From Psychrobacter alimentarius (lineage in GTDB: Bacteria; Pseudomonadota; Gammaproteobacteria; Pseudomonadales; Moraxellaceae), in NCBI RefSeq assembly GCF_001606025.1, contig NZ_CP014945.1, positions 2,232,001-2,296,000 on the forward strand: a DNA stretch of 64,000 nucleotides, written 5' to 3'. Below, piece after piece: positions 55,036 through 64,000 of the stretch. The notes beneath the pieces are model-generated. The model saw only the letters and a program-made list of their open reading frames with translations. It was not told where the DNA came from and did no database searches. Position numbers and translations under genes: made by a program. Position 1 is the first letter of the stretch. Each line of letters opens with the position of its first letter.

Positions 55036-56217
55036 ATGATTTCAAATAATAAAAACACAAAAAGAGCCGATTTAGCAAACTATGGCTCAGGTAATTATCT
55101 TGCCAGCGATGTGACGGTACTGCTTGATATTGTCGCTAAAGATGCCGTTGCCGATGTGCCCGTCAGCCAAAAAGAAGCTCTTATCCAAAATGGGCAACGG
55201 CACTACTCAGATATGCTGACGCTGGAGGACGCACCAAGTGCTATGCATGAACAGCTCTACATCCAGGCGCTAGAACAAGGAACTGCGAGAACCGCGACTG
55301 ATATTGCGAATTTGGCTTATACCTTACATCGTATTTTTCAGCCAACCGTCAGCGATGAGCACCCATTGGTTTTGGTCAGTTTAGTACGAGCGGGTTTGCC
55401 GATTGGGGTGCTATTGCAAAGAGCCCTTGCCGATACGCAGAGTAACTACGCATTACCAAGTGTACATTATGGCATTAGTATCATACGTGACCGTGGTCTT
55501 GATCCACTTGCTCTACAAATGCTATTGGACGCTTATCCAGACTCTCCTATCGTATTTGTGGATGGCTGGACAGGTAAAGGAGCGATTTATCAAGAGCTCA
55601 CTCGTAGCCTTGAGACCTTTAGCGACTCTAGTCACCCTAACTTTACCAATATTTTCCATCAAGGTGCTGAGGTGATTCCTTTATTGACCTTGGCTGACCC
55701 TGCTGGCGTTGCTTGGCTGAGTGCCAGTGAGGAAGACTGGTTGATCCCCTCAGGACTGTTAAACAGTACTGTATCGGGACTTATATCGCGCAGTTTATAC
55801 ACTGAGCCTCAATCAGGGCTTCACCGCAGTGTTTTTTATGACAATTTGGTTGAAGCAGATCATAGCTTAGCTTTTATTGATTGTATCAACGTCGCACGCC
55901 ACAACTTATCTATAGCACCGCAGTATTTACCAACGTTCAAGCAGCCACGCTACCAGACGGCCAATTTAATTGATAAACTGGCCGCTGATTATGGTATTAC
56001 CAATCGCAACCGCATCAAGCCAACGATCGCAGAGGCGACACGAGCGATATTGCGCCGTGACCCCGAGCGTATATTACTGGCAACTGCCGAACACCCTGAT
56101 ACCACATTGCTGCGACATTTATGCAAGCAACGAAATATCATTGTCAGTGTATTAGGTGATAAAATACTGCCTTATCAAGCCATCACCCTTATTAAGCAGC
56201 GTAGCAAAGATCATTAA
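55036..56217 (+). CDS. StiP-family PRTase with C-terminal PELOTA-like domain
   Basis: The 393-aa protein belongs to the group named cysteine protease StiP, but its core reads as a PRTase: VLVSLVRAGLPIGVLLQRAL, HYGISIIRDRGLDPLAL and a PRPP-like loop IVFVDGWTGKGAIYQEL (about residues 172-188). The last 75 residues (RIKPTIAEATRAILRRDPER, ILLATAEHPDTTLLRHL) resemble a PELOTA/L7Ae RNA-binding fold. A protease function is not apparent from the sequence. It is the second PRTase of the operon. Confidence 0.83.
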   Translation: MISNNKNTKRADLANYGSGNYLASDVTVLLDIVAKDAVADVPVSQKEALIQNGQRHYSDMLTLEDAPSAMHEQLYIQALEQGTARTATDIANLAYTLHRIFQPTVSDEHPLVLVSLVRAGLPIGVLLQRALADTQSNYALPSVHYGISIIRDRGLDPLALQMLLDAYPDSPIVFVDGWTGKGAIYQELTRSLETFSDSSHPNFTNIFHQGAEVIPLLTLADPAGVAWLSASEEDWLIPSGLLNSTVSGLISRSLYTEPQSGLHRSVFYDNLVEADHSLAFIDCINVARHNLSIAPQYLPTFKQPRYQTANLIDKLAADYGITNRNRIKPTIAEATRAILRRDPERILLATAEHPDTTLLRHLCKQRNIIVSVLGDKILPYQAITLIKQRSKDH

Positions 56218-56307
56218 TGACTGCAATACAACTGTGTATGAAACAACTGATAGTCAGAGCTAAACCGTCAGCTTATATACTATCTCTATAACCATTTACT
56301 ACTTACG

Positions 56308-57393
56308 ATGCCGATTATGCCAAATACGTTAAACAATGAGTCACACATTTATAGCTACACCCAGTCTTATGCGCATTTGGTGACTGAGCGTCATGCAATG
56401 GTTAGACCGCATACCCATCATCCTTATCAGCTTGGTGCCAGTCTTTATATGCCTGCAACGCGTCAAGATATCTGGCAGGTCATCACGCGTGAAAAACTGC
56501 CAACGATCAATAGCATTATTATTTGCTTAGAAGATGCGGTCAGTCATAACGATGTCGAATTGGCACTCGAACGCTTGCAAGTATTGCTCCAGACATGGGC
56601 CACGCATATAGACAGTATTAACAATCCATCAAAACAGAATGATCTCCGAACAAAGCAACAAGCACAACATCCGACTCGCCCACTGGTATTTATTCGTCCG
56701 CGTAATCCGGCAATGCTACAACAGCTGGCTGACTACGCCAATATTGACTTGATTGACGGCTTTGTCATGCCAAAAGTCGATATGTGCAGTTTGTCCAATT
56801 GGCGCATGGCTTGTCAGAATCTGAGCGCCGATCAATTGCTCATGCCAACCCTTGAAACCGCCGCACTTTTTAATCCGCATCATAACCAAGAGCTGGCTAT
56901 TGCGTTCAAAGAAGCATTCAACCAACCAGTTTTTGCACTGCGCATCGGTGGCAATGATTTATTTGCCACGCTGCGCTTACGACGACCAAAAAATAGCATC
57001 GTTTATGATACTCCTATTGGCACCCTTGCCTATCAGTTACTTGGCTGCTTTGTGCCGCATGGTTTTTATTTGACAGCGCCCGTGTTTGAGTATTTAGATC
57101 AGCCAACGTTGTTTATGCAAGAGCTGACTCATGATGTCAGTTTGGGATTGGTCGGTAAGACCGTTATTCATCCGAGCCAAATTGCTTTGGTACAACAAGC
57201 CTATCGCGTACCATCGAGCGTTTTAGATGAGGCGCAAGCGATACTTCATAGCGAAGCCAAGGCAGTGTTTAAATACAACAATACTATGCTCGAACCTGCC
57301 ACCCATCGCGCTTGGGCCACTGAGATCGTGAATCGCGCTGAGGTGTTTGGCAAAGTGGATGATGGTAGTATCGACTACATCTCAGGCCTCTAA
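56308..57393 (+). CDS. HpcH/HpaI aldolase/citrate lyase-like protein of the Ter operon
   Basis: The 361-aa protein has a TIM-barrel CitE-like fold: SLYMPATRQDIWQVI, SIIICLEDAVSHNDVELA (metal-binding Glu-Asp), PLVFIRPRNPAMLQQL (Arg), LIDGFVMPKVDM, LMPTLETAALFN (Glu) and VGKTVIHPSQIALVQ near the end. The family cleaves or forms C-C bonds in CoA-ester-like or oxo-acid substrates. It is last of the operon and followed by a terminator at 57423. Confidence 0.88.
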   Translation: MPIMPNTLNNESHIYSYTQSYAHLVTERHAMVRPHTHHPYQLGASLYMPATRQDIWQVITREKLPTINSIIICLEDAVSHNDVELALERLQVLLQTWATHIDSINNPSKQNDLRTKQQAQHPTRPLVFIRPRNPAMLQQLADYANIDLIDGFVMPKVDMCSLSNWRMACQNLSADQLLMPTLETAALFNPHHNQELAIAFKEAFNQPVFALRIGGNDLFATLRLRRPKNSIVYDTPIGTLAYQLLGCFVPHGFYLTAPVFEYLDQPTLFMQELTHDVSLGLVGKTVIHPSQIALVQQAYRVPSSVLDEAQAILHSEAKAVFKYNNTMLEPATHRAWATEIVNRAEVFGKVDDGSIDYISGL

Positions 57394-57422
57394 ACATCAA
57401 ATATTGACCCATCTAATGACAT

Positions 57423-57461
57423 AAAAAGACCACTATCACCTGATGATACTGGTCTTTTTTA
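57423..57461 (+). terminator. Rho-independent terminator after the Ter biosynthetic operon
   Basis: AAAGACCACTATCA / TGATACTGGTCTTT with one mismatch and a T-tract. The remaining gap to the next gene (to 57787) has no ORF; an imperfect GCGCTT/AAGCGC inverted repeat lies at 57622-57655. Confidence 0.85.
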
Positions 57462-57787
57462 TCAATAAAATATCAAATACTCATACTCTTAAGTGTCATT
57501 CTCTAAAAGTGCTTTACCATCCAATCAACTTGCTCGATCCTTTCAACATCATCGTATGACTAATATTTTTAATAACAATGCGTACTGAGCCTTTCGTACA
57601 AAATACCTGCGCTCATTTATAGCGCTTGACTGAGACTTGAATGTGTCTTAAGCGCCCACAAAACCGACTTTTATAATCATAGCGAGCTGCTATAGTAATG
57701 AGTATTGAGCGTCTTGTTGTCGTCAATTTTTGTATATCAACTTCAAATAATTATTGTAAACAGTCATTAAAAATAAGGAAATATCAG

Positions 57788-58585
57788 ATGCCACATTCTC
57801 TCGTTGAGTATCAAAGCGAAAATCATATCGCGACGATCACCATGAACGACCCTAAAACCCTAAATGCGTTTAGCACCCCATTAAAAAACGCGATGATGGA
57901 AGCACTCAATAGGGCTGATGAGGACACAGAGATACGCGTCATCGTACTACAAGGCGCAAACAATAACTTCTCTAGTGGTGGTCACATTGGTGAGATGCTT
58001 GAAAATGGTATGGAATCTGAGGCTCTAGTTGATAAGCTTGATTTTATGCTGAGAGAAGTGGCAGAGATTAGCCTGAAGCTGCGCAATATCCACAAACCAA
58101 TTATCGCAAAACTAGAAGGCGCAGTGGCAGGTGCTGGTATGAACTTAGCACTGACTTGTGATTTTCGTATCGCCAGCGAGAATGCGAAGTTTGTTCAAGC
58201 GTTTGTCAATATTGGCCTCATTCCAGATGCAGGCGGTATCTACTTATTGAATCAATTGATTGGAGCTGCAAAGACGACTGAACTGGTTATGCTTGGTGAT
58301 AAGCTCAAAGCCGATGATATGGCACGATTAAATGTGGTAAATACTGTCGTCAGCGCTGATGAGATAGATGCAAGCGTTCAAGCACTAGCAACTCGCTTGA
58401 GCAATCTACCTGGCAAAGCATTGGCATCTATGAAACATATGATCAATGTACATGCATTTGGCGGGTTGAATGAAGCCCTAGATATGGAAGTTGAACAACA
58501 AAACATGATGGCCGTGACAGATGACTTTAAAGAAGGGATTACTGCTTTCATGGAGAAGCGCAAACCCGTTTATCAAGGTAAATAA
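57788..58585 (+). CDS. Enoyl-CoA hydratase/isomerase family protein
   Basis: The 265-aa crotonase-fold protein has NFSSGGHIGEM (oxyanion region; the first position often Gly), KPIIAKLEGAVAGAGMNLALTCDFRIAS, and FVNIGLIPDAGGIYLLNQLIG. The residue aligning with the hydratase Glu after GxxP is Asp in IPDAGG, so true hydratase chemistry is uncertain. The ATG at 57788 with AAGGA upstream replaces a 30-codon longer frame. It is monocistronic with a terminator at 58612. Confidence 0.88.
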   Translation: MPHSLVEYQSENHIATITMNDPKTLNAFSTPLKNAMMEALNRADEDTEIRVIVLQGANNNFSSGGHIGEMLENGMESEALVDKLDFMLREVAEISLKLRNIHKPIIAKLEGAVAGAGMNLALTCDFRIASENAKFVQAFVNIGLIPDAGGIYLLNQLIGAAKTTELVMLGDKLKADDMARLNVVNTVVSADEIDASVQALATRLSNLPGKALASMKHMINVHAFGGLNEALDMEVEQQNMMAVTDDFKEGITAFMEKRKPVYQGK

Positions 58586-58611
58586 CTGATTGGCGATTTA
58601 GTGATATCGTT

Positions 58612-58640
58612 AAAAAGGCTGCTCATTAGCAGCCTTTCTT
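58612..58640. terminator. Rho-independent terminator between convergent genes
   Basis: AAAGGCTGCT / AGCAGCCTTT with a CATT loop and short T-tract; it serves the enoyl-CoA hydratase gene and perhaps the PACE gene on the other strand. Confidence 0.82.
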
Positions 58641-58682
58641 GTACGCAATGTCATTGTCACTGCTTAACAGTATAGTCGTTAT

Positions 58683-59138
58683 TTATGATGCGGAAGCTGA
58701 CTCATGTTGATAAGGTAATGAGAATATCTTGTCAAAAATTAAAGTAAACGTAAAAGTATAGACTAAGAAGAATAGCAACAGCGCTACCTCCATCATAAAG
58801 GCTTTTACTAGACCAACATCGTACCAAATCATATAGAGTGGCAAGCAGATCAATACTAGACCGCCTTCAAAACCAAAAGCATGGGCACTACGTATCCATA
58901 ACGTACGACGTACAATTTGCCTGCGACGTTCCCACGCTTCAAAAACGGTATTGTATATAAAGTTCCAAATAACGGCTGCCATCGACATCATTACTGCGAT
59001 AGGCAAGGATTCTGCTGCATCGCTATGACTAAGCTTCATCAATATAAGAGTAGATAAAATAATAGCGATAATTTCGAAAGATGTCACATAAATGAAGCGA
59101 CGTTTGAGTGGGGATAAAGTAATCAACCAAGACTCCAA
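58683..59138 (-). CDS. PACE-family efflux protein (bacterial transmembrane pair domain)
   Basis: The 151-aa protein has four membrane helices arranged as two repeats, with WNFIYNTVFEAWERRR (about residues 58-73) and RSAHAFGFEGGLVLICLP (about 83-100), the hallmarks of PACE transporters such as AceI. These export biocides like chlorhexidine or polyamines by proton antiport. No ATG start is in place: a TTG at 59138 (AGG upstream) gives SWLITLSPLKRRFIYVTSFE, and a TTG four codons later is possible. Confidence 0.87.
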   Translation of the reverse strand: MESWLITLSPLKRRFIYVTSFEIIAIILSTLILMKLSHSDAAESLPIAVMMSMAAVIWNFIYNTVFEAWERRRQIVRRTLWIRSAHAFGFEGGLVLICLPLYMIWYDVGLVKAFMMEVALLLFFLVYTFTFTLIFDKIFSLPYQHESASAS

Positions 59139-59286
59139 AGCACCTGTACTTAAACAAAGAAGTGCATATCAAAGTATCGGTCCGTCCCGAGTTAGAAAAG
59201 AGAGAGGAAGTGCAGAGCCACGGTTTCCGCCTGCCCGTATATTATACATAAAATGGCATAAAAAATCAGCCTATGTATTTACAATG

Positions 59287-59322
59287 CAAAAACCCCGCAT
59301 CATTACGATACGGGGTTTTTAT
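59287..59322 (-). terminator. Rho-independent terminator after acnB
   Basis: AAAAACCCCG / CGGGGTTTTT with a 13-nt loop and T-tracts on both sides, 52 bp past the acnB stop; could also act on plus-strand transcripts. Confidence 0.85.
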
Positions 59323-59373
59323 TTAAATAAGAAAGGTAGAACTTAAAACGTTTTACTTAAACGTCAACCAAAA

Positions 59374-61977
59374 TTAACTCAACTGAGCAACGTTAATCTT
59401 ATCAGCTTCTTCCGTATAGTCTTCCATACGATCGAAGTTCATATATTGATAGACTTCATCGCCCATGCTGTTTAGCATGCCAGCATACTGCTGATATTCT
59501 TCATTCGTTGGTAATTTACCAAGTACGGCGGCAACTGCTGCAAGCTCTGCAGAAGCCAGATATACGTTAGCGCCTTGACCCAAACGGTTAGGGAAGTTAC
59601 GCGTAGACGTCGATACCGCAGTAGACTTCGGTGCGATACGTGCTTGGTTACCCATACATAGTGAACAACCAGGCATCTCAGTACGAGCGCCAGCTTGAGC
59701 ATAGATGTTGTAGTATCCTTCTTCCATCAACTGTCGTGCATCCATCTTGGTCGGCGGTGCAATCCATAGACGAGTTTTTAGGCTTCCTGCTGGTACGTCT
59801 TGTAGCAGTTTACCCGCGGCACGGAAATGACCGATATTGGTCATACATGAACCAATGAATACTTCATCAATGGTATCGCCAGCCACATCAGCCAAGGTTT
59901 TGGCATCATCTGGATCATTCGGGCAGCAAAGGATTGGTTCTTTGATGTCAGACATATCGATGGTGATGTCAATGGCGTATTCCGCGTCGTCATCAGCACG
60001 CATGAGGCTTGGATTAGCCAACCACTCTTGCATTTGCTCAACACGGCGACTGATGGTACGCGCATCGCCATAGCCTTCAGAGATCATCCACTTAAGTAGC
60101 GTGATGTTTGAGTTTAGGTACTCAGTCACTGACGCTTCAGACAAAGTGATGGTACAACCAGCAGCACTACGCTCAGCTGAGGCATCAGATAGCTCAAACG
60201 CCTGCTCAGCGGTCAAGTCTTCTAGACCTTCAATCTCAAGGATGCGGCCGTTAAACTCGTTGATTTTACCTTTCTTGTCAACGGTTAAGTAACCTTCTTT
60301 GATCGCTTGATAAGGAATCGCATGTACTAGGTCACGTAGCGTGATACCAGGCTGACGCTCACCCACGAAACGAACACGGACAGATTCAGGCATATCAAGT
60401 GGCATCACACCAGTTGCTGCAGCAAATGCTACCAAGCCAGAACCGGCTGGGAACGAAATACCCATTGGGAAACGAGTGTGCGAGTCACCACCAGTACCAA
60501 CGGTATCTGGAAGTAGCATACGGTTCAACCATGAGTGGATGATACCGTCACCTGGGCGCAAGCTGACACCACCACGGTTCATGATAAAGTCAGGTAGTGT
60601 ATGCTGAGTCTCAACGTCAACTGGCTTTGGATAAGCGGCTGTGTGACAGAATGACTGCATCACGAGATCCGCTTGGAAGCCCAAACATGCCAAATCTTTT
60701 AGCTCATCACGCGTCATTGGGCCTGTTGTATCTTGAGAACCGACGGTGGTCATTTTTGGTTCACAGTACATACCAGGACGTACGCCTTCTAGACCGCAAG
60801 CTTTACCAACCATTTTTTGTGCAAGGGTGAAGCCTTTACCAGTATCAGCTGGTTCTTCTGGCTTAGCAAATACGTCTGAATGACCAAGACCCATATATTC
60901 ACGAGCACGGTTAGTCAAACCACGACCAACGATCAATGGAATACGGCCACCAGCACGTACTTCATCAAGCAATGTTGGCGAACTCAAGTTGAAAGTAGAA
61001 AGTACTTCGTCAGAGTCATGCTTCGTGATTTTGCCTTCGTATGGATAGATATCAAACACATCACCCATGTTTAGGTTATCAACCGCGACTTTTTCGATTG
61101 GCAATGCGCCTGAATCTTCCATGGTATTAAAGAAGATAGGAGCGATATTGTTACCAAGTACAAGACCGCCACCGCGTTTGTTTGGCACGTTAGGAATGTC
61201 TTCACCCATGAGCCACAGTACTGAGTTGGTAGCAGACTTACGGCTAGAACCAGTACCAACAACATCACCCACGTAGGCTAGCGGATGGCCTTTTTCTTTA
61301 AGCGCTTCGATCTGCTTCATTGGGCCAACAACGCCCTCTTGATCCGCATCGATGCCATCGCGTGAGTTTTTGTGCATGGCTAATGAATGCAGTGGAATGT
61401 CCGGACGGCTCCATGCGTCTTGCGCAGGTGACAAGTCATCCGTATTGGTTTCGCCAGTCACTTTGAACGTGGTGTATGTGGTTTTTTCTGGTACTGCGTC
61501 ACGGTTCAAGAACCATTCAGCATCGGCCCAAGACTGAACAACGCTTTTTGCAATGTCGTTGCCCGCTTCTGCTTTTTCAGTGACATCATTGAATGCATCA
61601 AAGACGAGCAATGTCTTTTTCAATGCTTCAGCAGCATCTTGTGCGACTTCGCTATCATCTAATGCCGCAACCAATGGCTGCACGTTATAGCCACCTTGCA
61701 TTGTACCTAAGATTTGGACTGCTTTTTGCTTGCTGATCAATGGTGAAGATGTTTCACCTTTTAGGATAGCGGCTAAAAATGCTGCTTTAACGTAAGCTGC
61801 TTGGTCAACACCAGCAGGAATACGGTTTTCTAATAAGTTCAATAAAAAAGCATCTTCGCCTGCTGGAGGATTTTTTAATAGTTCGACCAACTCTGCTACT
61901 TGTTTTTCATTCAATGGTAGTGGTACGGTTCCTAGCTCAGCACGTTCTTCGACATGTTTACGATAAGCTTCTAACAC
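59374..61977 (-). CDS. acnB: Aconitate hydratase B
   Basis: AcnB isomerises citrate to isocitrate in the TCA cycle. The 867-aa product has the B-type order: N-terminal HEAT-like domain ([15 protein letters not shown] onward), swivel domain with [16 protein letters not shown], then the catalytic core with cluster Cys in [13 protein letters not shown] and [11 protein letters not shown], plus [10 protein letters not shown] set the start at GTG 61977: GAGGA is 10 nt upstream and the protein then begins as other AcnB do (M-LEAYRKH). The ATG frame from 62046 adds 23 unrelated residues. Confidence 0.96.
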   Translation of the reverse strand: MLEAYRKHVEERAELGTVPLPLNEKQVAELVELLKNPPAGEDAFLLNLLENRIPAGVDQAAYVKAAFLAAILKGETSSPLISKQKAVQILGTMQGGYNVQPLVAALDDSEVAQDAAEALKKTLLVFDAFNDVTEKAEAGNDIAKSVVQSWADAEWFLNRDAVPEKTTYTTFKVTGETNTDDLSPAQDAWSRPDIPLHSLAMHKNSRDGIDADQEGVVGPMKQIEALKEKGHPLAYVGDVVGTGSSRKSATNSVLWLMGEDIPNVPNKRGGGLVLGNNIAPIFFNTMEDSGALPIEKVAVDNLNMGDVFDIYPYEGKITKHDSDEVLSTFNLSSPTLLDEVRAGGRIPLIVGRGLTNRAREYMGLGHSDVFAKPEEPADTGKGFTLAQKMVGKACGLEGVRPGMYCEPKMTTVGSQDTTGPMTRDELKDLACLGFQADLVMQSFCHTAAYPKPVDVETQHTLPDFIMNRGGVSLRPGDGIIHSWLNRMLLPDTVGTGGDSHTRFPMGISFPAGSGLVAFAAATGVMPLDMPESVRVRFVGERQPGITLRDLVHAIPYQAIKEGYLTVDKKGKINEFNGRILEIEGLEDLTAEQAFELSDASAERSAAGCTITLSEASVTEYLNSNITLLKWMISEGYGDARTISRRVEQMQEWLANPSLMRADDDAEYAIDITIDMSDIKEPILCCPNDPDDAKTLADVAGDTIDEVFIGSCMTNIGHFRAAGKLLQDVPAGSLKTRLWIAPPTKMDARQLMEEGYYNIYAQAGARTEMPGCSLCMGNQARIAPKSTAVSTSTRNFPNRLGQGANVYLASAELAAVAAVLGKLPTNEEYQQYAGMLNSMGDEVYQYMNFDRMEDYTEEADKINVAQLS

Positions 61978-62370
61978 AATAATCGTCCTCGTCAGTTGGG
62001 GATTTAGTACATGACGTGGGTAGTCAACATGACAGCCTGCGACCATGCACCATATGGAATAATAAGTCGTGCAATCATAGCTTAAAATGCTCTAAATGTT
62101 AATGGCTGAGCTTTGAAAAGGCGCATAATGGGGCCATATTGGACATTTAGTAGAAAAATAGTAGTATCAAAAATATGATTGACTGCCTTTCTAAAATTGA
62201 TATTTGAGGTTCAATTTTGGACAGATAGTTTTTATAACCGATTGCTTGATTTATACCAAAGTGAATACCATATGATAGGTATCGTTTTTTATAACATAAT
62301 GCTTTGATAAAAATATGATTTTGGTAAAATAGCGCGGCCATAACAATTTTATTAGCCGCAAGGATGCCAT
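61978..62370. other. Divergent region between acnB and the CMD-family gene
   Basis: About 390 bp with no gene. A promoter for the plus-strand gene is suggested by TTGATA (62304-62309) and TAAAAT (62325-62330), spacer 15, about 40 bp before its ATG. Confidence 0.4.
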
Positions 62371-62802
62371 ATGAACGATAATAGGGAAACCGATCAAGAT
62401 ACGAGTATAAGCATTACTGCTCATTACAAAAATGGTTTAAAGGTTCGTACCGAGGTGATGGGTGAAGATCATGTAAAGCGGTCATTAGAGACTGCTACTG
62501 GTTTTACTCAGCCTTTACAAGATTGGATCATTGAACATGCTTGGGGTAGTACGTGGCAAGATGATTCGGTATTACCGCGCAAATATCGCTCATTAATCAC
62601 GATTGCCTTTTTGATTGCGCAAAAAAGTCCAAATGAATTAAAAGGACACATCGAAGGCGCGATTAATAATGGTGCAAGTGTCGCTGAGATTCGAGAAATC
62701 CTAATGCATAGCTTGCCATACTGCGGTGCACCTACTACTCAAGAAGCGTTTCGCGCTGCCATAGAAGCACTGAATGAGTTGAATATCGATATTGATATTT
62801 AA
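62371..62802 (+). CDS. Carboxymuconolactone decarboxylase family protein
   Basis: The 143-aa protein resembles PcaC-type carboxymuconolactone decarboxylases: GLKVRTEVMGEDHVKRSLE, LPRKYRSLITIAFLIAQ, ELKGHIEGAINNGASVAEI and the family end LPYCGAPTTQEAFRAA. It lacks the CxxC of AhpD peroxidases. AAGGA precedes the ATG. No other protocatechuate-pathway gene is nearby, so catabolic function is not assured. Confidence 0.85.
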   Translation: MNDNRETDQDTSISITAHYKNGLKVRTEVMGEDHVKRSLETATGFTQPLQDWIIEHAWGSTWQDDSVLPRKYRSLITIAFLIAQKSPNELKGHIEGAINNGASVAEIREILMHSLPYCGAPTTQEAFRAAIEALNELNIDIDI

Positions 62803-63050
62803 AACTATGCTTAACAATAGCGCTCTAGTACTCTTAGTCGCATAATGGTTCTTATAGCCAATAACTTTAATGACCAGTAGTTTTGAAAATATAGTTGTTT
62901 CGAAAATACAGTAGTTTGAAATATAGAATAATCTTAATCGCATTGATTAAAAATCAGTCTTTAAATTTCTGTTATAATGGCCCAACTCAGAAACCATGCT
63001 AATAATTCCATAAACCCTTATTCTATAAAGGGTTAAGAGATAAACTTATT

Positions 63051-64000
63051 ATGACAACTGCCGTACAAACCCATGTCCCTGCCGCCAAGGCCAAACCCAA
63101 AAAGGCGATCCAAGGCGAAAAATTGCGTGGCTATGATAAAGTTGCGCGTATCCCAATTAAAGTAATCCCAACGGTTGAGGCAAAGAAGAAGCCTGACTGG
63201 ATCCGAGTAAAAATGTCGTCGCCTGCTGAAGTGGCGCGCATCAAAGCCACTCTTCGTGAGCAGAAGCTTTATACCGTTTGTGAAGAAGCGGCCTGCCCTA
63301 ACTTGCCGCAGTGTTTTGCCGACGGTACGGCAACCTTTATGATCATGGGTGATATCTGTACGCGTCGCTGTCCATTCTGTGATGTCGGTCATGGTCGCCC
63401 TAATGAGCTAGATAAGGATGAGCCACGTCATACTGCCGAAACCATTCAAGGTCTACAGCTTAAATATGCCGTCATTACCTCTGTCGATCGTGACGATCTA
63501 AAAGATGGTGGTGCAGGACATTTTGTAGAAGTATTAAACGAATCAAGAGCGCTTAGCCCCAACTGTTTGATTGAAATCCTAGTGCCAGATTTCCGTGGCC
63601 GCATGGATATCGCTCTAGACTTATTGACAGAGACCGCACCAGATGTGTTTAACCACAATATCGAAACGGTACCACGTCTATACAAAGCTTTCCGTCCAGG
63701 TTCTGACTATCAGCATTCGCTTGACTTGCTCAAGATTTATAAAGAGCGTCGTCCTGATATCGCAACCAAATGCGGCTTTATGGTGGGTCTTGGTGAGACT
63801 GAAGAAGAAATTTATGCGTTGCTTGACGATTTAAAAGCGCATGATGTCGATATGATTACGATTGGTCAATACTTACAACCAAGCAAAAACCATGCACCAG
63901 TCGATCGTTACGTTCATCCAGATGAATTTCAACGTTATATGGACTACGGCAAAAAGATTGGTTTCTTTAGCATTTGGGCAGGCCCGATGGTACGCTCAAG
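63051..64000 (+). CDS. lipA: Lipoyl synthase LipA, partial (runs off right edge)
   Basis: LipA inserts two sulfurs into octanoyl groups on lipoyl domains. The frame is open from ATG 63051 to the window end (316 codons). The auxiliary cluster motif is [12 protein letters not shown], and the radical-SAM motif is [10 protein letters not shown]; later [11 protein letters not shown] and [11 protein letters not shown] are diagnostic. The last part reads [18 protein letters not shown], near the family C-terminus, so few residues are missing. A hairpin AACCCTT/AAGGGTT (63013-63034) lies just before the ribosome-binding site. Confidence 0.95.
   Translation, partial: MTTAVQTHVPAAKAKPKKAIQGEKLRGYDKVARIPIKVIPTVEAKKKPDWIRVKMSSPAEVARIKATLREQKLYTVCEEAACPNLPQCFADGTATFMIMGDICTRRCPFCDVGHGRPNELDKDEPRHTAETIQGLQLKYAVITSVDRDDLKDGGAGHFVEVLNESRALSPNCLIEILVPDFRGRMDIALDLLTETAPDVFNHNIETVPRLYKAFRPGSDYQHSLDLLKIYKERRPDIATKCGFMVGLGETEEEIYALLDDLKAHDVDMITIGQYLQPSKNHAPVDRYVHPDEFQRYMDYGKKIGFFSIWAGPMVRS

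Noticed and set aside
59139..59286. Possible tRNA or small RNA between the PACE gene and acnB terminator
   Set aside because: No cloverleaf or T-arm consensus; only unstructured intergenic sequence.
61978..62046. ATG-initiated 23-residue extension of AcnB
   Set aside because: The GTG at 61977 has a well-placed GAGGA and gives the normal AcnB N-terminus.
1..64000. CRISPR array, prophage structural genes, rRNA or tRNA genes
   Set aside because: No regularly spaced repeats, phage morphogenesis genes or RNA gene signatures were seen.

Overview
The window reads as chromosomal DNA of a gammaproteobacterium of the Moraxellaceae, most likely Psychrobacter. This is an inference from how the proteins read (ComEC, LolC/D, CcoNOQP, RlmKL, AcnB, LipA, Ter proteins), the moderately AT-rich composition and the dense layout punctuated by hairpin-plus-T terminators. 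No database search was possible. No rRNA, tRNA or CRISPR array was seen.

Region 1 (1-20983) looks acquired. It starts with a partial ATP-grasp-like gene running off the left edge. A minus-strand block follows (transcribed right to left): tatABC, a copper P1B-ATPase with three N-terminal metal-binding repeats, a 58-aa Met/His-rich membrane peptide, a DUF305 protein, CopB, the multicopper oxidase CopA, a DUF411 lipoprotein, a cytochrome c and two small secreted proteins. A plus-strand CopR/CopS-type two-component system diverges from it. Three similar 18-bp sites with an 11-bp half-site offset lie near the regulator and its targets. CopA has a twin-arginine signal, so the block carries both a Tat cargo and a full set of Tat translocase genes. 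Next come an IS3-family element, three translationally coupled tyrosine recombinases and a gene-free, very AT-rich stretch rich in palindromes. This abuts comEC, which has lost its 3' part. The simplest reading is a recombinase-trio element carrying copper resistance that inserted into comEC; its other end lies outside the window.

Region 2 (21-44 kb) is mostly housekeeping: truncated comEC, a DUF2062 protein, lolCD, an SCP2-domain protein, the cbb3 oxidase operon ccoNOQP with ccoG and a FixH-family gene (two near-consensus FNR/Anr boxes), ttcA, queC, bcp, a dihydrolipoamide dehydrogenase-like flavoprotein, an MscS channel and rlmKL.

Region 3 (44.2-57.4 kb) is a Ter stress locus: TerD, a DUF475/TerC-like membrane protein, glutaminase, TerE, an AIM24/TIGR00266 protein, TerZ and a divergent two-domain TerA. 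Beside it is a five-gene operon encoding an ATP-grasp ligase, a PRTase, a HAD phosphatase, a second PRTase with a PELOTA-like domain (StiP family) and a CitE-like lyase. Comparative genomics has proposed that this gene set makes a nucleoside-like metabolite; I know of no defined product. Repeated motifs upstream of terE and in the terA/ATP-grasp divergent region look like operators. This locus and the recombinase/comEC/copper arrangement are the two parts most worth following up.

Region 4 (57.4-64 kb) has an enoyl-CoA hydratase, a PACE-family efflux protein, acnB (GTG start), a carboxymuconolactone decarboxylase-family protein and the 5' part of lipA, cut by the right edge.
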